Shown: positions 31,287 through 41,605 of the stretch, piece by piece
How positions within the stretch are numbered: position 1 is the stretch's first letter
Layout of the letters: each line of letters opens with the position of its first letter
Origin: an uncultured Planococcus sp.
GTDB taxonomy: Bacteria; Bacillota; Bacilli; Bacillales_A; Planococcaceae
Assembly: GCA_947493585.1 (NCBI GenBank)
Contig: CANLRI010000001.1
Span: forward strand, 1,364,001 to 1,428,000
Direction: 5' to 3'
Length of the DNA: 64,000 nucleotides
Notes under the pieces: generated by a model
Database searches by the model: none
The model's input: the letters and a program-made list of their open reading frames with translations, nothing else
What the model was told of the DNA's origin: nothing
Program-made: the position numbers and the translations under genes

Positions 31287-31312
31287 CACAATGTCTGAAA
31301 AACAGGTAAAAT
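31284..31312 (+). promoter_or_regulatory. SigA promoter of rnc
   Basis: TTGCAC (31284-31289) and TAAAAT (31307-31312) lie 17 bases apart. The -35 begins within the T run of the acpP terminator. Confidence 0.65.
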
Positions 31313-31345
31313 CAACAAGAGAACAATAGAGGAAGGCAGATAAAA

Positions 31346-32101
31346 ATGGCGATGAAACGAAAACCGAAACAGATCAAACAAATGGCGCTTAAAGAAAGCG
31401 CGAAACAGGCATTTGAGCAATTGCAAAAAGAGCTAGACATCCAATTTGAACAACCTGCCCTTCTGCAGCAGGCATTTACCCATTCATCTTATGTGAATGA
31501 GCATCGAAGAAGACAATTCACGGACAATGAGCGCCTGGAATTTTTAGGTGACGCCGTGTTGGAATTGTCGGTATCGCATTTCCTCTATATGAAATACCCT
31601 GAAATGGCTGAAGGCGAATTGACCAAATTGCGCGCCTCGATTGTCTGTGAGCCGTCTCTCGTCCTGTTCGCCAACGAACTGGATTTCGGCAAATACATTC
31701 TGCTCGGAAAAGGTGAGGAATTGACAGGGGGCAGAACGCGCCCGGCACTTCTTGCGGACGTCTTTGAGTCATTTGTCGGTGCCCTTTACTTGGATCAGGG
31801 CTTGGAAAAGGTCGTGGCCTTTTTAGAGGTAGTGCTATTCCCGAAAGTGGAAGTCGGTGCTTTTTCTCATGCGATGGATTATAAAAGCCAATTGCAGGAG
31901 CTGGTGCAGCAAAAAAATACCGGCATCTTGAGTTATGAAATCATCGAAGAAAAGGGTCCTGCACATAGCCGGATATTTGTGACGCGTGTTTCCTTGGGCG
32001 ACCAGGAACTCGGTCTTGGCGACGGACGCTCCAAAAAAGAAGCGGAGCAAAAGGCAGCACAGCTTGCCATCCGTAAATTGCAGGAAACAGCGGAGGATTG
32101 A
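31346..32101 (+). CDS. rnc: Ribonuclease III
   Basis: Cuts double-stranded RNA, including rRNA precursors. It has 251 residues with a basic N-terminal extension of about 30 residues. The nuclease signature is [21 protein letters not shown], with the later acidic site in [16 protein letters not shown]. The double-stranded RNA-binding domain fills the end ([11 protein letters not shown] ... [21 protein letters not shown]). The ribosome site is GAGGAAGG. It overlaps smc by 4 bases. Confidence 0.96.
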   Translation: MAMKRKPKQIKQMALKESAKQAFEQLQKELDIQFEQPALLQQAFTHSSYVNEHRRRQFTDNERLEFLGDAVLELSVSHFLYMKYPEMAEGELTKLRASIVCEPSLVLFANELDFGKYILLGKGEELTGGRTRPALLADVFESFVGALYLDQGLEKVVAFLEVVLFPKVEVGAFSHAMDYKSQLQELVQQKNTGILSYEIIEEKGPAHSRIFVTRVSLGDQELGLGDGRSKKEAEQKAAQLAIRKLQETAED

Positions 32102-35100
32102 ACATGTTTTTGAAAAGATTGGAAGTAATTGGGTTTAAGTCGTTTGCTGACCGCGTCGGCATCGATTTTGTCCCTGGCGTCACCGCCGTAGTCGGACCGA
32201 ATGGCAGCGGCAAAAGCAATGTAACCGATGCGATCCGCTGGGTGCTCGGTGAGCAATCCGCAAAATCGTTGCGCGGTGCAAAAATGGAAGACGTGATATT
32301 TGCCGGAAGTGATTCGAGGAAAGCGCTTAATTTCGCGGAAGTCACCTTAATCTTGGATAATACAGACGGCAAGGCCCCTCTCGATTACAGCGAAATCAGC
32401 GTAACGAGAAGGGTTTTTCGCAGTGGGGAAAGTGCCTATCTGTTGAACAAGCAGGCATGCCGTCTGAAAGACATCACCGATTTATTTATGGATTCGGGGT
32501 TAGGCAAGGAAGCATTCTCCATTATTTCTCAAGGAAGAGTAGATGAAATCCTCAATAGCAAAGCGGATGAGCGGCGTTCGATTTTCGAAGAAGCCGCTGG
32601 GGTATTGAAATATAAACAGCGCAAACGAAAAGCCGAGTTTAAGCTGAATGAAACAGACGAAAATTTAAACCGTGTGCTGGATATTCTTCATGAACTTGAC
32701 GGGCGCATGGAACCCTTGCAGATGCAAGCATCCGCAGCGCGCGATTATCTCGACATGAGTGCACAATTGAAAGATGCAGATATTGCATTATTGGCACACG
32801 ATGCGAATGAATTGAAAGCACAACTTTTGGAGTTGTCGCAAGAAGCGTTGCAACACACAGCGGAAGAACAACGGCTAGCGGGAGATATCTCAAAAATAGA
32901 ACAATTGATTGCGGCTTCGAAGCGATCAGTACATGTATTGGATCAAAAAATCGATGCGGCACAAGCTGGGCTAGTTGAAGCGAGTTCGGAGTCCGAAAAA
33001 TGGGAAGGCCGCAAGTTGCTGATGTCTGAGAAAAAACATAATGCAGATCGGCAGCGCCAGGCGTTGGAAGAATCAATTAAGATTGAACGTGAAGAAATCG
33101 CTAAGCTCGAACAACGGCATTCGGAACAAGTCGCTTCTCTTGAGCAGCAGAAAATGGATCAGCAAAAGACACGCAAGTCGATTCAGCAGCTAGAAGCGCA
33201 ATTGAACTTGACGCCTGCCGACATCGACAATGAAATTGAAGCGAAGAAATCCTTCTATATTGAATTGATGAACGAGCAGGCAGGCTTGAAAAATGAGTTG
33301 AAAAATATCGATTTCCAACAACAGCAAATGACGGAATCGAGCGGCCGCATTGCAGCGCAACAACAATCGTTTGAAAACGAACTTGCGCGGCTCTTGAAAG
33401 AAAAACAGCAAGCGGAAAAAGCGTATGAAGAAATCCATGGGGATCTTGACCTCAAACGCCAGCATTTCAAAGAACAGGAAGCTGGTGCTAAGCAATTAGC
33501 GGCGGATTACGACCACAAAAAATCTCTATTGTTCCAAGCATACCAATCCCATAAACAGCTATCCGCCCGCATCGAGACCTTGCAGGATTTAGAAGCGGAT
33601 TACTCCGGATTCTTCCACGGGGTGCGTGAAGTGCTGCAGGCAAGAGAGCGCAATGAACTCAAGGGCATTATTGGGGCTGTGGCTGAACTGGCCGATGTCC
33701 AGAAGCCTTATGCTAAAGCAATCGAAACGGCATTTGGCGCAGCCAGCCAGCATATCGTTACGAGTGATGAAAAAAGTGCCAGCGAAGCGATCCGCTTTTT
33801 AAGAACAAAACGCGCAGGACGTTCCACATTTCTGCCGATGACGGTCATGAAACCGAGGCAGATTTCCCAACAAGTGGTGCAATCGGTTTCGGCACATCCG
33901 GCATTCGTGGATATCGCCGCACAGCTTGTCAGCTATGACGAAAAATATGCGATGATTTTCCAAAACCTGCTTGGCAATGTTGTGGTAGCCAAAGATCTTG
34001 AAGGCGCTACATCGATAGCCAAAGCAATCGGTCATAGGTACCGTGTCGTGACATTGGATGGCGATGTCATTAATGCCGGTGGTTCCATGACAGGCGGTGC
34101 AACGAAAAATCAGGCTTCGTTCTTTACACGAAAGGCAGAACTCGAACAATTGCAACAGCAAGCCGCTGAACTTCAAGGCACTATTACACAAGCCGAACAG
34201 AAAGTCCGCGAATTGCAATCACGTGCAGAAATTGCCAAAGATCAATTAGAACAGCTTCGTGCAGAAGGGGAGCGCTACCGGGAACTTGAAGCAGAAAGCG
34301 CGATTCACCTGCGGGAAATCGAAGCGGTATGGAAAACGACCGACAGCCGCTTTACGCTATTCCGTGCAGAACAGCAAACCAAGCAGGACCTTTCGGGGCT
34401 TGCTTCGCGCAAAGAAGCAGCAGCTAGTCGCATGGACGCAATTGCAAGCGAACTGGAAGATTTGAATGCCGAGATCGAGGAATTGACCGGATTTAAGCAG
34501 CAAAAAGAAACGGCTAGAGGCGAATTGCTGGCGAAACTCTCGGAATTCAAGTCAGATATGGCGGTCCGCAAAGAACGCATCGGTCAGCTCACGGTCCAGG
34601 TGGATGAATTAATGGAACGCCGCACGGCCAGCCGCAACAGGCTCAGCGAGCTGGAACGCGAGCTGGAATGGATTCAATCGGAAGAAGCTTCAAAAAGCTT
34701 TTCGGATGAAGAAATCGAGGCGGAAATTCAGAAATGGTCCAATGCGCGAAAATCGGCGAACGCAACGGTCGATGCATCACGCAAAGAACGCCAAAAACTG
34801 CAGCACGCACTTGACGAAGAAGAACAGCAGCTGCGTGAACAAAGCCGCATCCATAAAGGTTTTACAGAAGCCGTGCGCATTTGTGAAGTGAAGACGACAC
34901 GCCTGGAAGTGCAATTGCAAGGGTTTCTCGCTCAGCTCGAAGATCATTACGAAATGAACCTTGAAGCGGCAAGCAGCTACACGCTAGAAGGCGAGGAAGC
35001 CACAGTTAGAAAGCAAGTGAAGCTTCTTAAACAATCAATTGAAGAACTTGGCAGCGTCAATATCGGCGCCATCGAGGAATATGAACATGTCGCAGAACGC

Positions 35101-35652
35101 CACCGCTTCTTGAGCGAGCAGCGGGATGACTTAAACGAAGCGAAAGATACGCTTCGCACGTTAATTGAAGAAATGGACGAAGAAATGACGCTGCGTTTCG
35201 ACGAAACATTCCACGCGATCCGAAGCCACTTCCGCCATGTATTCCGCGAATTGTTCGGCGGGGGTTCTGCCGATCTGGTATTGACCCAACCATCAGATTT
35301 GCTGATGACGGGCGTCGACATCATTGCACAGCCGCCTGGCAAGAAACTGCAGAATTTGAGCTTATTGTCTGGCGGGGAACGGGCACTCACGGCGATTGCC
35401 TTGCTGTTCGCCATTTTGAAAGTGCGCCCTGTGCCATTCTGTGTTCTTGACGAAGTAGAGGCAGCGCTTGATGAATCGAATGTCGTGCGTTACAGTCAGT
35501 ACTTGAAAAAATACAGTGAAGACACACAGTTCATCGTCATCACCCACCGTAAAGGCACGATGGAAGGCGCTGATGTACTCTATGGCATCACAATGCAGGA
35601 ATCCGGCATCTCCAAACTAGTTTCGGTGAAATTGCAGGAAGACATCAAATAA
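32098..35652 (+). CDS. smc: Chromosome condensation and segregation protein SMC
   Basis: Large ATPase of the SMC-ScpAB condensin complex. It has 1184 residues. Walker A is GPNGSGKS with K39. Two long coiled coils (about 165-500 and 670-1010) flank a hinge near 505-665 that includes [16 protein letters not shown] and the glycine-rich [13 protein letters not shown]. The ABC signature is LSGGERAL at 1090-1097 and Walker B is [11 protein letters not shown] with D1118 and E1119. It overlaps rnc and lies 11 bases before ftsY, the order known from B. subtilis. Confidence 0.97.
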   Translation: MNMFLKRLEVIGFKSFADRVGIDFVPGVTAVVGPNGSGKSNVTDAIRWVLGEQSAKSLRGAKMEDVIFAGSDSRKALNFAEVTLILDNTDGKAPLDYSEISVTRRVFRSGESAYLLNKQACRLKDITDLFMDSGLGKEAFSIISQGRVDEILNSKADERRSIFEEAAGVLKYKQRKRKAEFKLNETDENLNRVLDILHELDGRMEPLQMQASAARDYLDMSAQLKDADIALLAHDANELKAQLLELSQEALQHTAEEQRLAGDISKIEQLIAASKRSVHVLDQKIDAAQAGLVEASSESEKWEGRKLLMSEKKHNADRQRQALEESIKIEREEIAKLEQRHSEQVASLEQQKMDQQKTRKSIQQLEAQLNLTPADIDNEIEAKKSFYIELMNEQAGLKNELKNIDFQQQQMTESSGRIAAQQQSFENELARLLKEKQQAEKAYEEIHGDLDLKRQHFKEQEAGAKQLAADYDHKKSLLFQAYQSHKQLSARIETLQDLEADYSGFFHGVREVLQARERNELKGIIGAVAELADVQKPYAKAIETAFGAASQHIVTSDEKSASEAIRFLRTKRAGRSTFLPMTVMKPRQISQQVVQSVSAHPAFVDIAAQLVSYDEKYAMIFQNLLGNVVVAKDLEGATSIAKAIGHRYRVVTLDGDVINAGGSMTGGATKNQASFFTRKAELEQLQQQAAELQGTITQAEQKVRELQSRAEIAKDQLEQLRAEGERYRELEAESAIHLREIEAVWKTTDSRFTLFRAEQQTKQDLSGLASRKEAAASRMDAIASELEDLNAEIEELTGFKQQKETARGELLAKLSEFKSDMAVRKERIGQLTVQVDELMERRTASRNRLSELERELEWIQSEEASKSFSDEEIEAEIQKWSNARKSANATVDASRKERQKLQHALDEEEQQLREQSRIHKGFTEAVRICEVKTTRLEVQLQGFLAQLEDHYEMNLEAASSYTLEGEEATVRKQVKLLKQSIEELGSVNIGAIEEYEHVAERHRFLSEQRDDLNEAKDTLRTLIEEMDEEMTLRFDETFHAIRSHFRHVFRELFGGGSADLVLTQPSDLLMTGVDIIAQPPGKKLQNLSLLSGGERALTAIALLFAILKVRPVPFCVLDEVEAALDESNVVRYSQYLKKYSEDTQFIVITHRKGTMEGADVLYGITMQESGISKLVSVKLQEDIK

Positions 35653-35663
35653 GGAGTGATTCG

Positions 35664-36680
35664 ATGAGTTTCTTTAAGAAATTAAAAGATAAATTCAGCA
35701 ATAATGTTGAAGAAGAACAATCAACTGAGAAATACCGCGAAGGCTTAAGCAAAACACGGACCGGCTTTACATCGAAGATCAATGACCTGGTCGCCCGTTA
35801 CCGCAAAGTTGACGAAGACTTTTTCGAGGAGTTGGAAGAAGTGCTGCTACAAGCAGACGTCGGCTTTGAGACGGTCATCGAACTGATGGAAGAACTGCGC
35901 TATGAAGTACAGCGCCAGAATGTCAAAGACACTTCCAATGTGCAGTCGGTCATTTCTGAAAAACTTGTCGAAATTTACGAAGCAGGCGATCAGGAATTGA
36001 GCGAATTGACTTTTGCTGAATCTGGCCCGACCGTCATTTTGATGGTCGGCGTCAACGGCGTCGGAAAAACGACAACTATCGGGAAATTGGCACAGCGCCT
36101 GAAAAACGAAGGCAAGACCGTCATGCTCGCGGCGGGTGACACGTTCCGCGCCGGAGCGATCGACCAACTCGACGTATGGGGGCAGCGCGTCGGCGTTGAA
36201 ACCATCAAGCAAAGCGAAGGCTCCGACCCGGCAGCGGTCATGTACGACGCCGTGCGCGCGGCAAAATCGCGCAATATCGATGTCTTGATCTGCGACACAG
36301 CAGGCCGCTTGCAGAACAAAGTCAATTTGATGAATGAATTGCAGAAAGTCCATCGCGTCATTGCCCGTGAAATTCCGGGAGCGCCTCATGAAGTGCTGCT
36401 GGCACTTGATGCGACGACCGGTCAAAATGCCATGATTCAAGCCCAAACCTTTAAAGAAGTGACGGAAGTGACAGGAATCGTCTTGACGAAACTCGATGGA
36501 ACCGCAAAAGGGGGCATCGTCCTGGCTATCCGCAATAAACTCAATATCCCCGTGAAATTTGTCGGGCTCGGTGAAAAACTCGATGATCTTCAACCGTTCG
36601 ACCCGCAAAAATACGTCTATGGTTTATTTGCCGAAGGCTTGGACCGTGAAGAGCAACAAGAAATAAGCTCAGACAAGTAA
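35664..36680 (+). CDS. ftsY: Signal recognition particle receptor FtsY
   Basis: GTPase that receives the SRP-ribosome complex at the membrane. It has 338 residues with only a short N-terminal region before the NG domain, as in Gram-positive forms. G motifs are GVNGVGKTTT (K135), DTAGRLQNK and LTKLDGTAKGG. AAGDTFRAGAIDQL is the SRP-family insertion. It follows smc and is coupled in context to ylxM and ffh. Confidence 0.97.
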   Translation: MSFFKKLKDKFSNNVEEEQSTEKYREGLSKTRTGFTSKINDLVARYRKVDEDFFEELEEVLLQADVGFETVIELMEELRYEVQRQNVKDTSNVQSVISEKLVEIYEAGDQELSELTFAESGPTVILMVGVNGVGKTTTIGKLAQRLKNEGKTVMLAAGDTFRAGAIDQLDVWGQRVGVETIKQSEGSDPAAVMYDAVRAAKSRNIDVLICDTAGRLQNKVNLMNELQKVHRVIAREIPGAPHEVLLALDATTGQNAMIQAQTFKEVTEVTGIVLTKLDGTAKGGIVLAIRNKLNIPVKFVGLGEKLDDLQPFDPQKYVYGLFAEGLDREEQQEISSDK

Positions 36681-36686
36681 AATTAC

Positions 36687-36715
36687 TTGACGGAGGCTTC
36701 GGTATTCAGTATGGT
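36687..36715 (+). promoter_or_regulatory. Candidate SigA promoter of ylxM-ffh
   Basis: TTGACG (36687-36692) and TATGGT (36710-36715) lie 17 bases apart in the gap between ftsY and ylxM. Confidence 0.5.
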
Positions 36716-36747
36716 ATACAGGAGTATGAATGGGGTGAGCGTCATTG

Positions 36748-37071
36748 ATGGGACTGGAAAAAACGACAAGAATGAATTATCTTTTTGATTTCTATCAGGA
36801 GCTGCTGACGCCCAAACAGCGCAGCTATATGAGCTTGTATTATCTAGACGACCATTCGCTCGGCGAAATTGCCGAAGAATATGAAATCACCCGACAAGCG
36901 GTGTATGACAATATCCGCCGGACCGAAGCGATGCTTGAAGAATACGAGGAGAAGTTGCAGCTGTTCGAGAAATTCCAACGGCGTAAGCAACTCGTCTCGA
37001 CTTTTGAAAAACAGCCATTTACGGATGATAATGTCCAGAAATTTTTGGACGAACTGAAGGAATGGGACTAG
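36748..37071 (+). CDS. ylxM: YlxM/p13 family SRP-associated helix-turn-helix protein
   Basis: Small protein encoded next to ffh in Firmicutes; in some streptococci it modulates SRP GTPase activity. It has 107 residues from the ATG at 36748 with GGGGTGAG upstream; a TTG one codon earlier is possible. It begins [26 protein letters not shown] as in B. subtilis YlxM. The helix-turn-helix resembling sigma region 4 is [22 protein letters not shown]. It lies 13 bases before ffh. Confidence 0.93.
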   Translation: MGLEKTTRMNYLFDFYQELLTPKQRSYMSLYYLDDHSLGEIAEEYEITRQAVYDNIRRTEAMLEEYEEKLQLFEKFQRRKQLVSTFEKQPFTDDNVQKFLDELKEWD

Positions 37072-37084
37072 GAGGCGGTATATA

Positions 37085-38443
37085 GTGGCATTTGAAGGAT
37101 TATCTGAACGCCTGCAAGGAACGATGACCAAAATCAAAGGCAAAGGGAAATTGTCCGAAGCAGACGTAAAAGAGATGATGCGCGAAGTCCGCTTTGCCTT
37201 GATCGAAGCGGATGTCAACTTAAAAGTCGTCAAATCGTTCATCAAGAAAGTCAGCGAACGTGCTGTCGGCCTTGAAGTGATGGAGAGTTTGACGCCAGGC
37301 CAGCAAGTCGTAAAAATCGTTAAAGATGAACTAACGGAATTGATGGGCGGCGAACAAAGCAAAATTGAATTTGCGACACGCCAGCCGACCGTTATCATGA
37401 TGGTCGGCCTGCAAGGGGCAGGTAAGACGACGACGACTGGGAAACTCGCAGGCGTGCTTCGCAAAAAGAATAACCGCAAGCCATTGCTCGTCGCAGCGGA
37501 CGTTTACCGCCCGGCTGCAATCAACCAGCTCGAGACGATCGGCAAGCAACTATCGCTGCCTGTGTTCTCCAAAGGCACGGAAGCAAATCCTGTCGATATT
37601 GCACGTGAAGCGATCGAACACGCCAAAGCGGAACATCTCGACACGGTTATTATCGATACGGCAGGCCGCCTGCATGTCGATGAGCAATTGATGCAGGAAT
37701 TGAAAGACATCCGATCAATCAAAGAGCCGGATGAAATTTTCCTTGTCGTCGATGCCATGACCGGGCAGGATGCTGTCAACGTAGCTCAGAGCTTCGATGA
37801 CGCAATCGGCATCACAGGTGTCGTTTTAACGAAACTTGACGGCGATACGCGCGGCGGTGCTGCACTGTCGATCCGTACGGTCACTGAAAAGCCGATCAAG
37901 TATATCGGAACAGGCGAAAAAATGGACGCGCTTGAACCATTCCACCCAGAGCGTATGGCTTCCCGCATACTCGGCATGGGCGATATGCTGTCCTTGATCG
38001 AAAAAGCGCAAACGAACGTCGACGAGGCCAAGGCGAAGGAATTGGAAGAGAAATTCCGCACGTCTTCGTTCACGTTTGATGATTTCCTTGAGCAATTGGA
38101 TCAAGTGAAGCAAATGGGGCCGCTCGATGAAATCTTGAAGATGCTCCCAGGCGCCAATAAAATCAAAGGCCTTGAAAACGCCAAAGTGGACGAGAGCCAA
38201 ATGGGGCGTGTCGAAGCGATCATCCGCTCGATGACGATCCAGGAAAAAACGACTCCTGAAATCATCAACGCCAACCGCAAAAAACGGATTGCGCGCGGTT
38301 CAGGAACGTCCATCCAAGACGTCAACAGGCTGCTCAAGCAGTTTGAAGACATGAAGAAAATGATGAAACAAATGTCCGGAATGGCCGGCAAAAAGGGCAA
38401 GAAAAAGATGTCGATGCCAGGCCTGGACTCGCTTTTCAAGTAA
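37085..38443 (+). CDS. ffh: Signal recognition particle protein Ffh
   Basis: GTPase that binds signal peptides and SRP RNA. It has 452 residues starting at a GTG after GGAGGCGG. The NG domain carries GLQGAGKTTTTGKLA near residue 105, DTAGRLHVDEQLM and LTKLDGDTRGGAAL. The M domain from about residue 300 ends in a methionine- and lysine-rich tail (MKKMMKQMSGMAG). The SRP RNA gene is not in the window. Confidence 0.97.
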   Translation: MAFEGLSERLQGTMTKIKGKGKLSEADVKEMMREVRFALIEADVNLKVVKSFIKKVSERAVGLEVMESLTPGQQVVKIVKDELTELMGGEQSKIEFATRQPTVIMMVGLQGAGKTTTTGKLAGVLRKKNNRKPLLVAADVYRPAAINQLETIGKQLSLPVFSKGTEANPVDIAREAIEHAKAEHLDTVIIDTAGRLHVDEQLMQELKDIRSIKEPDEIFLVVDAMTGQDAVNVAQSFDDAIGITGVVLTKLDGDTRGGAALSIRTVTEKPIKYIGTGEKMDALEPFHPERMASRILGMGDMLSLIEKAQTNVDEAKAKELEEKFRTSSFTFDDFLEQLDQVKQMGPLDEILKMLPGANKIKGLENAKVDESQMGRVEAIIRSMTIQEKTTPEIINANRKKRIARGSGTSIQDVNRLLKQFEDMKKMMKQMSGMAGKKGKKKMSMPGLDSLFK

Positions 38444-38468
38444 ATTTAGTAGTGTTAAGAAAAAATAC

Positions 38469-38497
38469 TTTACAAACCTTTTAAAGCTTGCTAATAT
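38469..38497 (+). promoter_or_regulatory. Promoter of the rpsP unit
   Basis: TTTACA (38469-38474) and TAATAT (38492-38497) are 17 bases apart. A perfect TATAAT overlaps at 38495-38500, with a 20-base spacer. Confidence 0.65.
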
Positions 38498-38535
38498 AAT
38501 ATCTTGTGTGAAACTATTCGGAGGTGCTTTATAAA

Positions 38536-38808
38536 ATGGCAGTAAAAATTCGCTTAAAACGTATGGGAGCTAAAAAATCTCCTTTCTACCGTATCGTAGT
38601 TGCTGACTCACGTGCTCCACGTGACGGCCGTCAAATCAAAACAGTAGGTACTTACAACCCGCTGACAGTTCCAGCTGAAGTTAAAATCGACGAAGAATTG
38701 GCGTTGAAATGGCTTCATGATGGCGCTAAACCATCTGACACAGTACGCAACTTGTTCTCTCAGAACGGTATTATGGAGAAATTCCATAACGAAAAACTAA
38801 ACAAGTAA
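38536..38808 (+). CDS. rpsP: 30S ribosomal protein S16
   Basis: Small-subunit ribosomal protein. It has 90 residues from the ATG at 38536, behind GGAGGTG; the frame opens at 38524 but without support. It starts [31 protein letters not shown], the family signature. The T-rich, strongly biased codon choice differs from neighbouring genes, as expected for a highly expressed protein. It lies 12 bases before khpA. Confidence 0.98.
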   Translation: MAVKIRLKRMGAKKSPFYRIVVADSRAPRDGRQIKTVGTYNPLTVPAEVKIDEELALKWLHDGAKPSDTVRNLFSQNGIMEKFHNEKLNK

Positions 38809-38820
38809 GGGAGCGTTCTT

Positions 38821-39054
38821 ATGGAGCAGCTGATTGAAACGATCGTCAAGCCGCTAGTTGATTATCCGGAAGAAGTTCGTGTTGAAAAAGACGAAAACAC
38901 TAACCGAGTCGTCTACAAGCTTTCCGTGCATCAAAGCGATACAGGGAAAGTCATCGGCAAGCAAGGACGTGTGGCGAAAGCTGTGCGCTCTGTCGTCTAT
39001 TCAGCAGCAGGGAATTATCATAAGAAGAAAACGTACCTTGATATTGTGGATTGA
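38821..39054 (+). CDS. khpA: KH-domain RNA-binding protein KhpA
   Basis: Small RNA-binding protein (YlqC in B. subtilis); in streptococci it pairs with KhpB to control cell division. It has 77 residues forming a single KH domain, with the GxxG RNA-binding loop in [15 protein letters not shown]. The ribosome site is AAGGGAGCG. A terminator hairpin immediately follows, so it may be cut off from rimM. The B. subtilis neighbour ylqD is absent. Confidence 0.94.
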   Translation: MEQLIETIVKPLVDYPEEVRVEKDENTNRVVYKLSVHQSDTGKVIGKQGRVAKAVRSVVYSAAGNYHKKKTYLDIVD

Positions 39055-39090
39055 AAGGAAGGAGCCCCGGTTCCTTCCTTTTTTTTCAGG
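39055..39090 (+). terminator. Intrinsic terminator between khpA and rimM
   Basis: The arms AAGGAAGGA and TTCCTTCCTT are followed by eight T. No clear new promoter is seen before rimM, so partial readthrough is likely. Confidence 0.75.
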
Positions 39091-39116
39091 AAAAAATACA
39101 GGAAGGGTGTTTATGC

Positions 39117-39632
39117 GTGGAATGGTTTAACGTAGGAAAAATAGTTAATACCCATGGGATCCGCGGTGAAGTGCGCGTCATGTCCCGTACCGATTTCCCG
39201 GAAGAACGTTTTGCAGTCGGCAACAAGCTCGGCCTTTTTACGCCAGGCGCAAAAAAACCGATCATGGTGAAAATAGCAAGCCATCGTACACATAAAAACT
39301 TCAATCTATTGTCTTTCGAAGGCTATCCGAACATCAATGATGTCGAACCGTTTAAAGAAAGCTACTTGAAAATCGCTGAACATGAGCTCGGTGACCTGGA
39401 GGAAGGCGCTTTTTATCATCATGAAATCCTCGGCTGCCATGTGTTTTCTGTGGAAGGCGAAGAAATCGGTGAAGTAACGGAAATTTTGGAAACAGGCGCA
39501 AATGATGTGTGGGAAGTAACACCACCAAAGGGAAAAAAGCATTACATCCCTTATATTGAAGACGTCGTCAAAGAAATCGATATCGATGAAAAGAAAATCA
39601 TCATCGATGTGTTGGACGGCTTGTTATCATGA
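39117..39632 (+). CDS. rimM: 16S rRNA processing protein RimM
   Basis: Assembly factor that binds S19 and helps mature the 30S head. It has 171 residues from the GTG at 39117 ([21 protein letters not shown]), after AGGAAGGGTG; the open frame back to 39051 runs through the terminator. The N-terminal RimM barrel is followed by a PRC barrel ([20 protein letters not shown]). It overlaps trmD by 4 bases. Confidence 0.95.
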   Translation: MEWFNVGKIVNTHGIRGEVRVMSRTDFPEERFAVGNKLGLFTPGAKKPIMVKIASHRTHKNFNLLSFEGYPNINDVEPFKESYLKIAEHELGDLEEGAFYHHEILGCHVFSVEGEEIGEVTEILETGANDVWEVTPPKGKKHYIPYIEDVVKEIDIDEKKIIIDVLDGLLS

Positions 39633-40360
39633 TGAACATCCAAGTGTTGTCTCTTTTTCCGCCCATGTTCGAAGGTGTATTCCAGCATTCGATCATGAAA
39701 AAAGCCCAGGACAAAGGAGCGGTCACACTAGGTGTCGTTGACATCCGCGGATTTGCCGACAAAAAGCGACAAGTGGATGATTACCCTTTCGGCGGCGGCG
39801 CTGGTATGGTGCTAAAACCCGAACCGGTGTTCAATGCGGTCGAGAGCATCACAAATGCCGGAAAGAAGCCGCGCGTCATTTTGATGTGCCCGCAAGGCGA
39901 GCGCTTCACACAAAAGAAAGCGGAAGAACTTGCCCTAGAAGAGGAACTGGTGTTCATTTGCGGCCATTACGAAGGCTACGATGAACGCATCCGAGAACAT
40001 TTGGTCACTGACGAGATTTCCATCGGCGATTTTGTGTTGACTGGCGGGGAGCTGGCGGCCATGACCGTGATCGACAGCATCGTAAGGCTGCTCCCAGGTG
40101 TGCTTGGCAATAGCGATTCTTCGATCCGCGATTCGTTTTCGACCGGCCTTTTGGAGCACCCGCATTACACGCGTCCGGCTGACTTCAGAGGGATGGTTGT
40201 CCCAAGTGTTTTGACGTCGGGGAACCACGCCAAGATTGAAGACTGGCGGGAAGAACAAGGTTTGAAGCGCACGCTCGAACGCCGTCCGGACCTGCTCGAC
40301 CATGTCGAACTTAGCGACAAGCAGAAAACCATATTGGCTCGATTGCAAGCCGAAAAATAA
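39629..40360 (+). CDS. trmD: tRNA (guanine-37-N1)-methyltransferase
   Basis: Methylates G37 next to the anticodon to prevent frameshifting. It has 243 residues and could start at either of two adjacent ATG codons. The trefoil-knot SAM site is formed by [26 protein letters not shown] and [15 protein letters not shown]. The start overlaps the rimM stop. rplS follows after its own promoter. Confidence 0.97.
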   Translation: MMNIQVLSLFPPMFEGVFQHSIMKKAQDKGAVTLGVVDIRGFADKKRQVDDYPFGGGAGMVLKPEPVFNAVESITNAGKKPRVILMCPQGERFTQKKAEELALEEELVFICGHYEGYDERIREHLVTDEISIGDFVLTGGELAAMTVIDSIVRLLPGVLGNSDSSIRDSFSTGLLEHPHYTRPADFRGMVVPSVLTSGNHAKIEDWREEQGLKRTLERRPDLLDHVELSDKQKTILARLQAEK

Positions 40361-40373
40361 ATCAGGATAGCTC

Positions 40374-40402
40374 TTGCAGCCAGACGCGTGAAGTGATAGT
40401 AT
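40374..40402 (+). promoter_or_regulatory. Promoter of rplS
   Basis: TTGCAG (40374-40379) and TAGTAT (40397-40402) are 17 bases apart, with a TGA extended -10. Transcription would begin near 40409. Confidence 0.6.
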
Positions 40403-40407
40403 GGAGA

Positions 40408-40470
40408 ATGTACTTTTATGTAAAGTACACGAATCACGGTGTTCCGCTGCAAAGATTATGGATTGTAAGA
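40408..40470 (+). promoter_or_regulatory. Candidate ribosomal protein L19 leader
   Basis: The 5' leader starts with a hairpin of 7-base arms GTACTTT and AAAGTAC (40410-40428), followed by a CACGGTGTTCCGCTGC segment that can also fold. Position, length and hairpin fit the autoregulatory L19 leader family described in Firmicutes. I could not run a covariance search. Confidence 0.45.
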
Positions 40471-40495
40471 GCATCTGTAGAAGGAGAGAAAAAAC

Positions 40496-40840
40496 ATGCA
40501 AAACATCATTGCTGAAATCACTAAAGAACAACTTCGTGCGGATCTTCCAGATTTCCGTCCAGGAGATACTGTTCGCGTCCACGTGAAAGTTGTCGAGGGA
40601 ACTCGCGAACGTATCCAGGTATACGAAGGAGTCGTTATCAGCCGTCGCGGAGGCGGAATCAGTGAATCATTCACTGTCCGTAAAATCTCGTACGGTGTAG
40701 GTGTTGAACGTACATTCCCTGTACACACACCGAAAATTGCTCAGCTTGAAGTTACTCGCCGTGGTAAAGTACGTCGTGCTAAATTGTACTACTTGCGCAA
40801 CCTACGCGGTAAAGCAGCTCGTATCAAAGAAATCCGTTAA
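40496..40840 (+). CDS. rplS: 50S ribosomal protein L19
   Basis: Large-subunit ribosomal protein at the 30S interface. It has 114 residues with the signature [32 protein letters not shown] and the end [17 protein letters not shown]. An AGAAGGAGAG ribosome site precedes the ATG. It is a single-gene unit with its own promoter, a structured leader and tandem terminators. Confidence 0.98.
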   Translation: MQNIIAEITKEQLRADLPDFRPGDTVRVHVKVVEGTRERIQVYEGVVISRRGGGISESFTVRKISYGVGVERTFPVHTPKIAQLEVTRRGKVRRAKLYYLRNLRGKAARIKEIR

Positions 40841-40851
40841 TATCGCAAACA

Positions 40852-40881
40852 AGGGAGAAGGCTTAACGCCTTCTTCTTTTG
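40852..40881 (+). terminator. First terminator after rplS
   Basis: AGAAGGC and GCCTTCT arms around TTAAC are followed by TCTTTT. Confidence 0.7.
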
Positions 40882-40886
40882 CATTT

Positions 40887-40920
40887 AAAAGGCCCAGGCT
40901 TCTCGCCAGGGCCTTTTATT
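40887..40920 (+). terminator. Second hairpin after rplS
   Basis: AAAAGGCCC and GGGCCTTTT arms enclose a 13-base loop and lead into TTATT. It stands in tandem with the first terminator. Confidence 0.65.
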
Positions 40921-40978
40921 GTACGGTTTTCAAGGCGCTAAGAGCACAGCGCATGCAAGGAGATGGCTTTTCTTTTCT

Positions 40979-41007
40979 TTGCTAAACACCTTGTTTCGCT
41001 GTACAAT
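40979..41007 (+). promoter_or_regulatory. SigA promoter of lepB
   Basis: TTGCTA (40979-40984) and TACAAT (41002-41007) are 17 bases apart, 30 bases before the lepB start. Confidence 0.65.
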
Positions 41008-41036
41008 TAAAGCATTAAGCGCGGGGAGGAACACGC

Positions 41037-41594
41037 ATGGAAGCTGAAGGGAAAAAGAAAAATGAAGTATGGGAATGGTCCAAAGCTCTATTGATTGCGT
41101 TCGGCCTTGCGGCAATTATCCGGTTTTTCCTATTCACACCGATTGTGGTGGACGGGGAATCAATGATGCCGACTCTTGAACACGGCGATCGTATGATCGT
41201 TAACAAAATTGGCTATAACATTGGCGAACCGGATCGATTCGACATTATTGTTTTTCATGCACCGGAACAAAAAGACTATATCAAGCGGGTCATCGGACTG
41301 CCTGGCGATCATGTTGCCTATGAGGAAGACCAGCTCTTTATAAATGGGGAAGCAGTGGAAGAACCTTATCTCGACCAGTATAAGACAGGCATTACCGGTA
41401 CTTTGACAGAAGATTTTGTGCTAGAGGATATCACCAATTATTCCACCATTCCGGATGGCTATGTATTCGTCATGGGGGATAATCGTAGAGCGAGCAAAGA
41501 CAGCCGGCACATAGGGCTGGTGCCGATCGAAGAAGTAATCGGCAATACGAATTTTGTTTTTTGGCCGGTGGATGAAGCCGGCATCGTAAATTAA
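41037..41594 (+). CDS. lepB: Type I signal peptidase
   Basis: Membrane-anchored protease that removes signal peptides outside the membrane. It has 185 residues with a charged N-terminus, one membrane span at about 16-36, the catalytic serine S42 in [11 protein letters not shown] and the general-base lysine K83 in [28 protein letters not shown] is the conserved last box. It is the short Gram-positive form. A GCGGGGAGGA site precedes it, and rbgA follows after 11 bases. Confidence 0.95.
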   Translation: MEAEGKKKNEVWEWSKALLIAFGLAAIIRFFLFTPIVVDGESMMPTLEHGDRMIVNKIGYNIGEPDRFDIIVFHAPEQKDYIKRVIGLPGDHVAYEEDQLFINGEAVEEPYLDQYKTGITGTLTEDFVLEDITNYSTIPDGYVFVMGDNRRASKDSRHIGLVPIEEVIGNTNFVFWPVDEAGIVN

Positions 41595-41605
41595 GGAGTG
41601 GTAGC

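Noticed and set aside
35847..36608. Minus-strand open frame (253 codons) opposite ftsY
   Set aside because: The forward frame is clearly FtsY. The reverse translation is rich in phenylalanine and histidine with no family resemblance.
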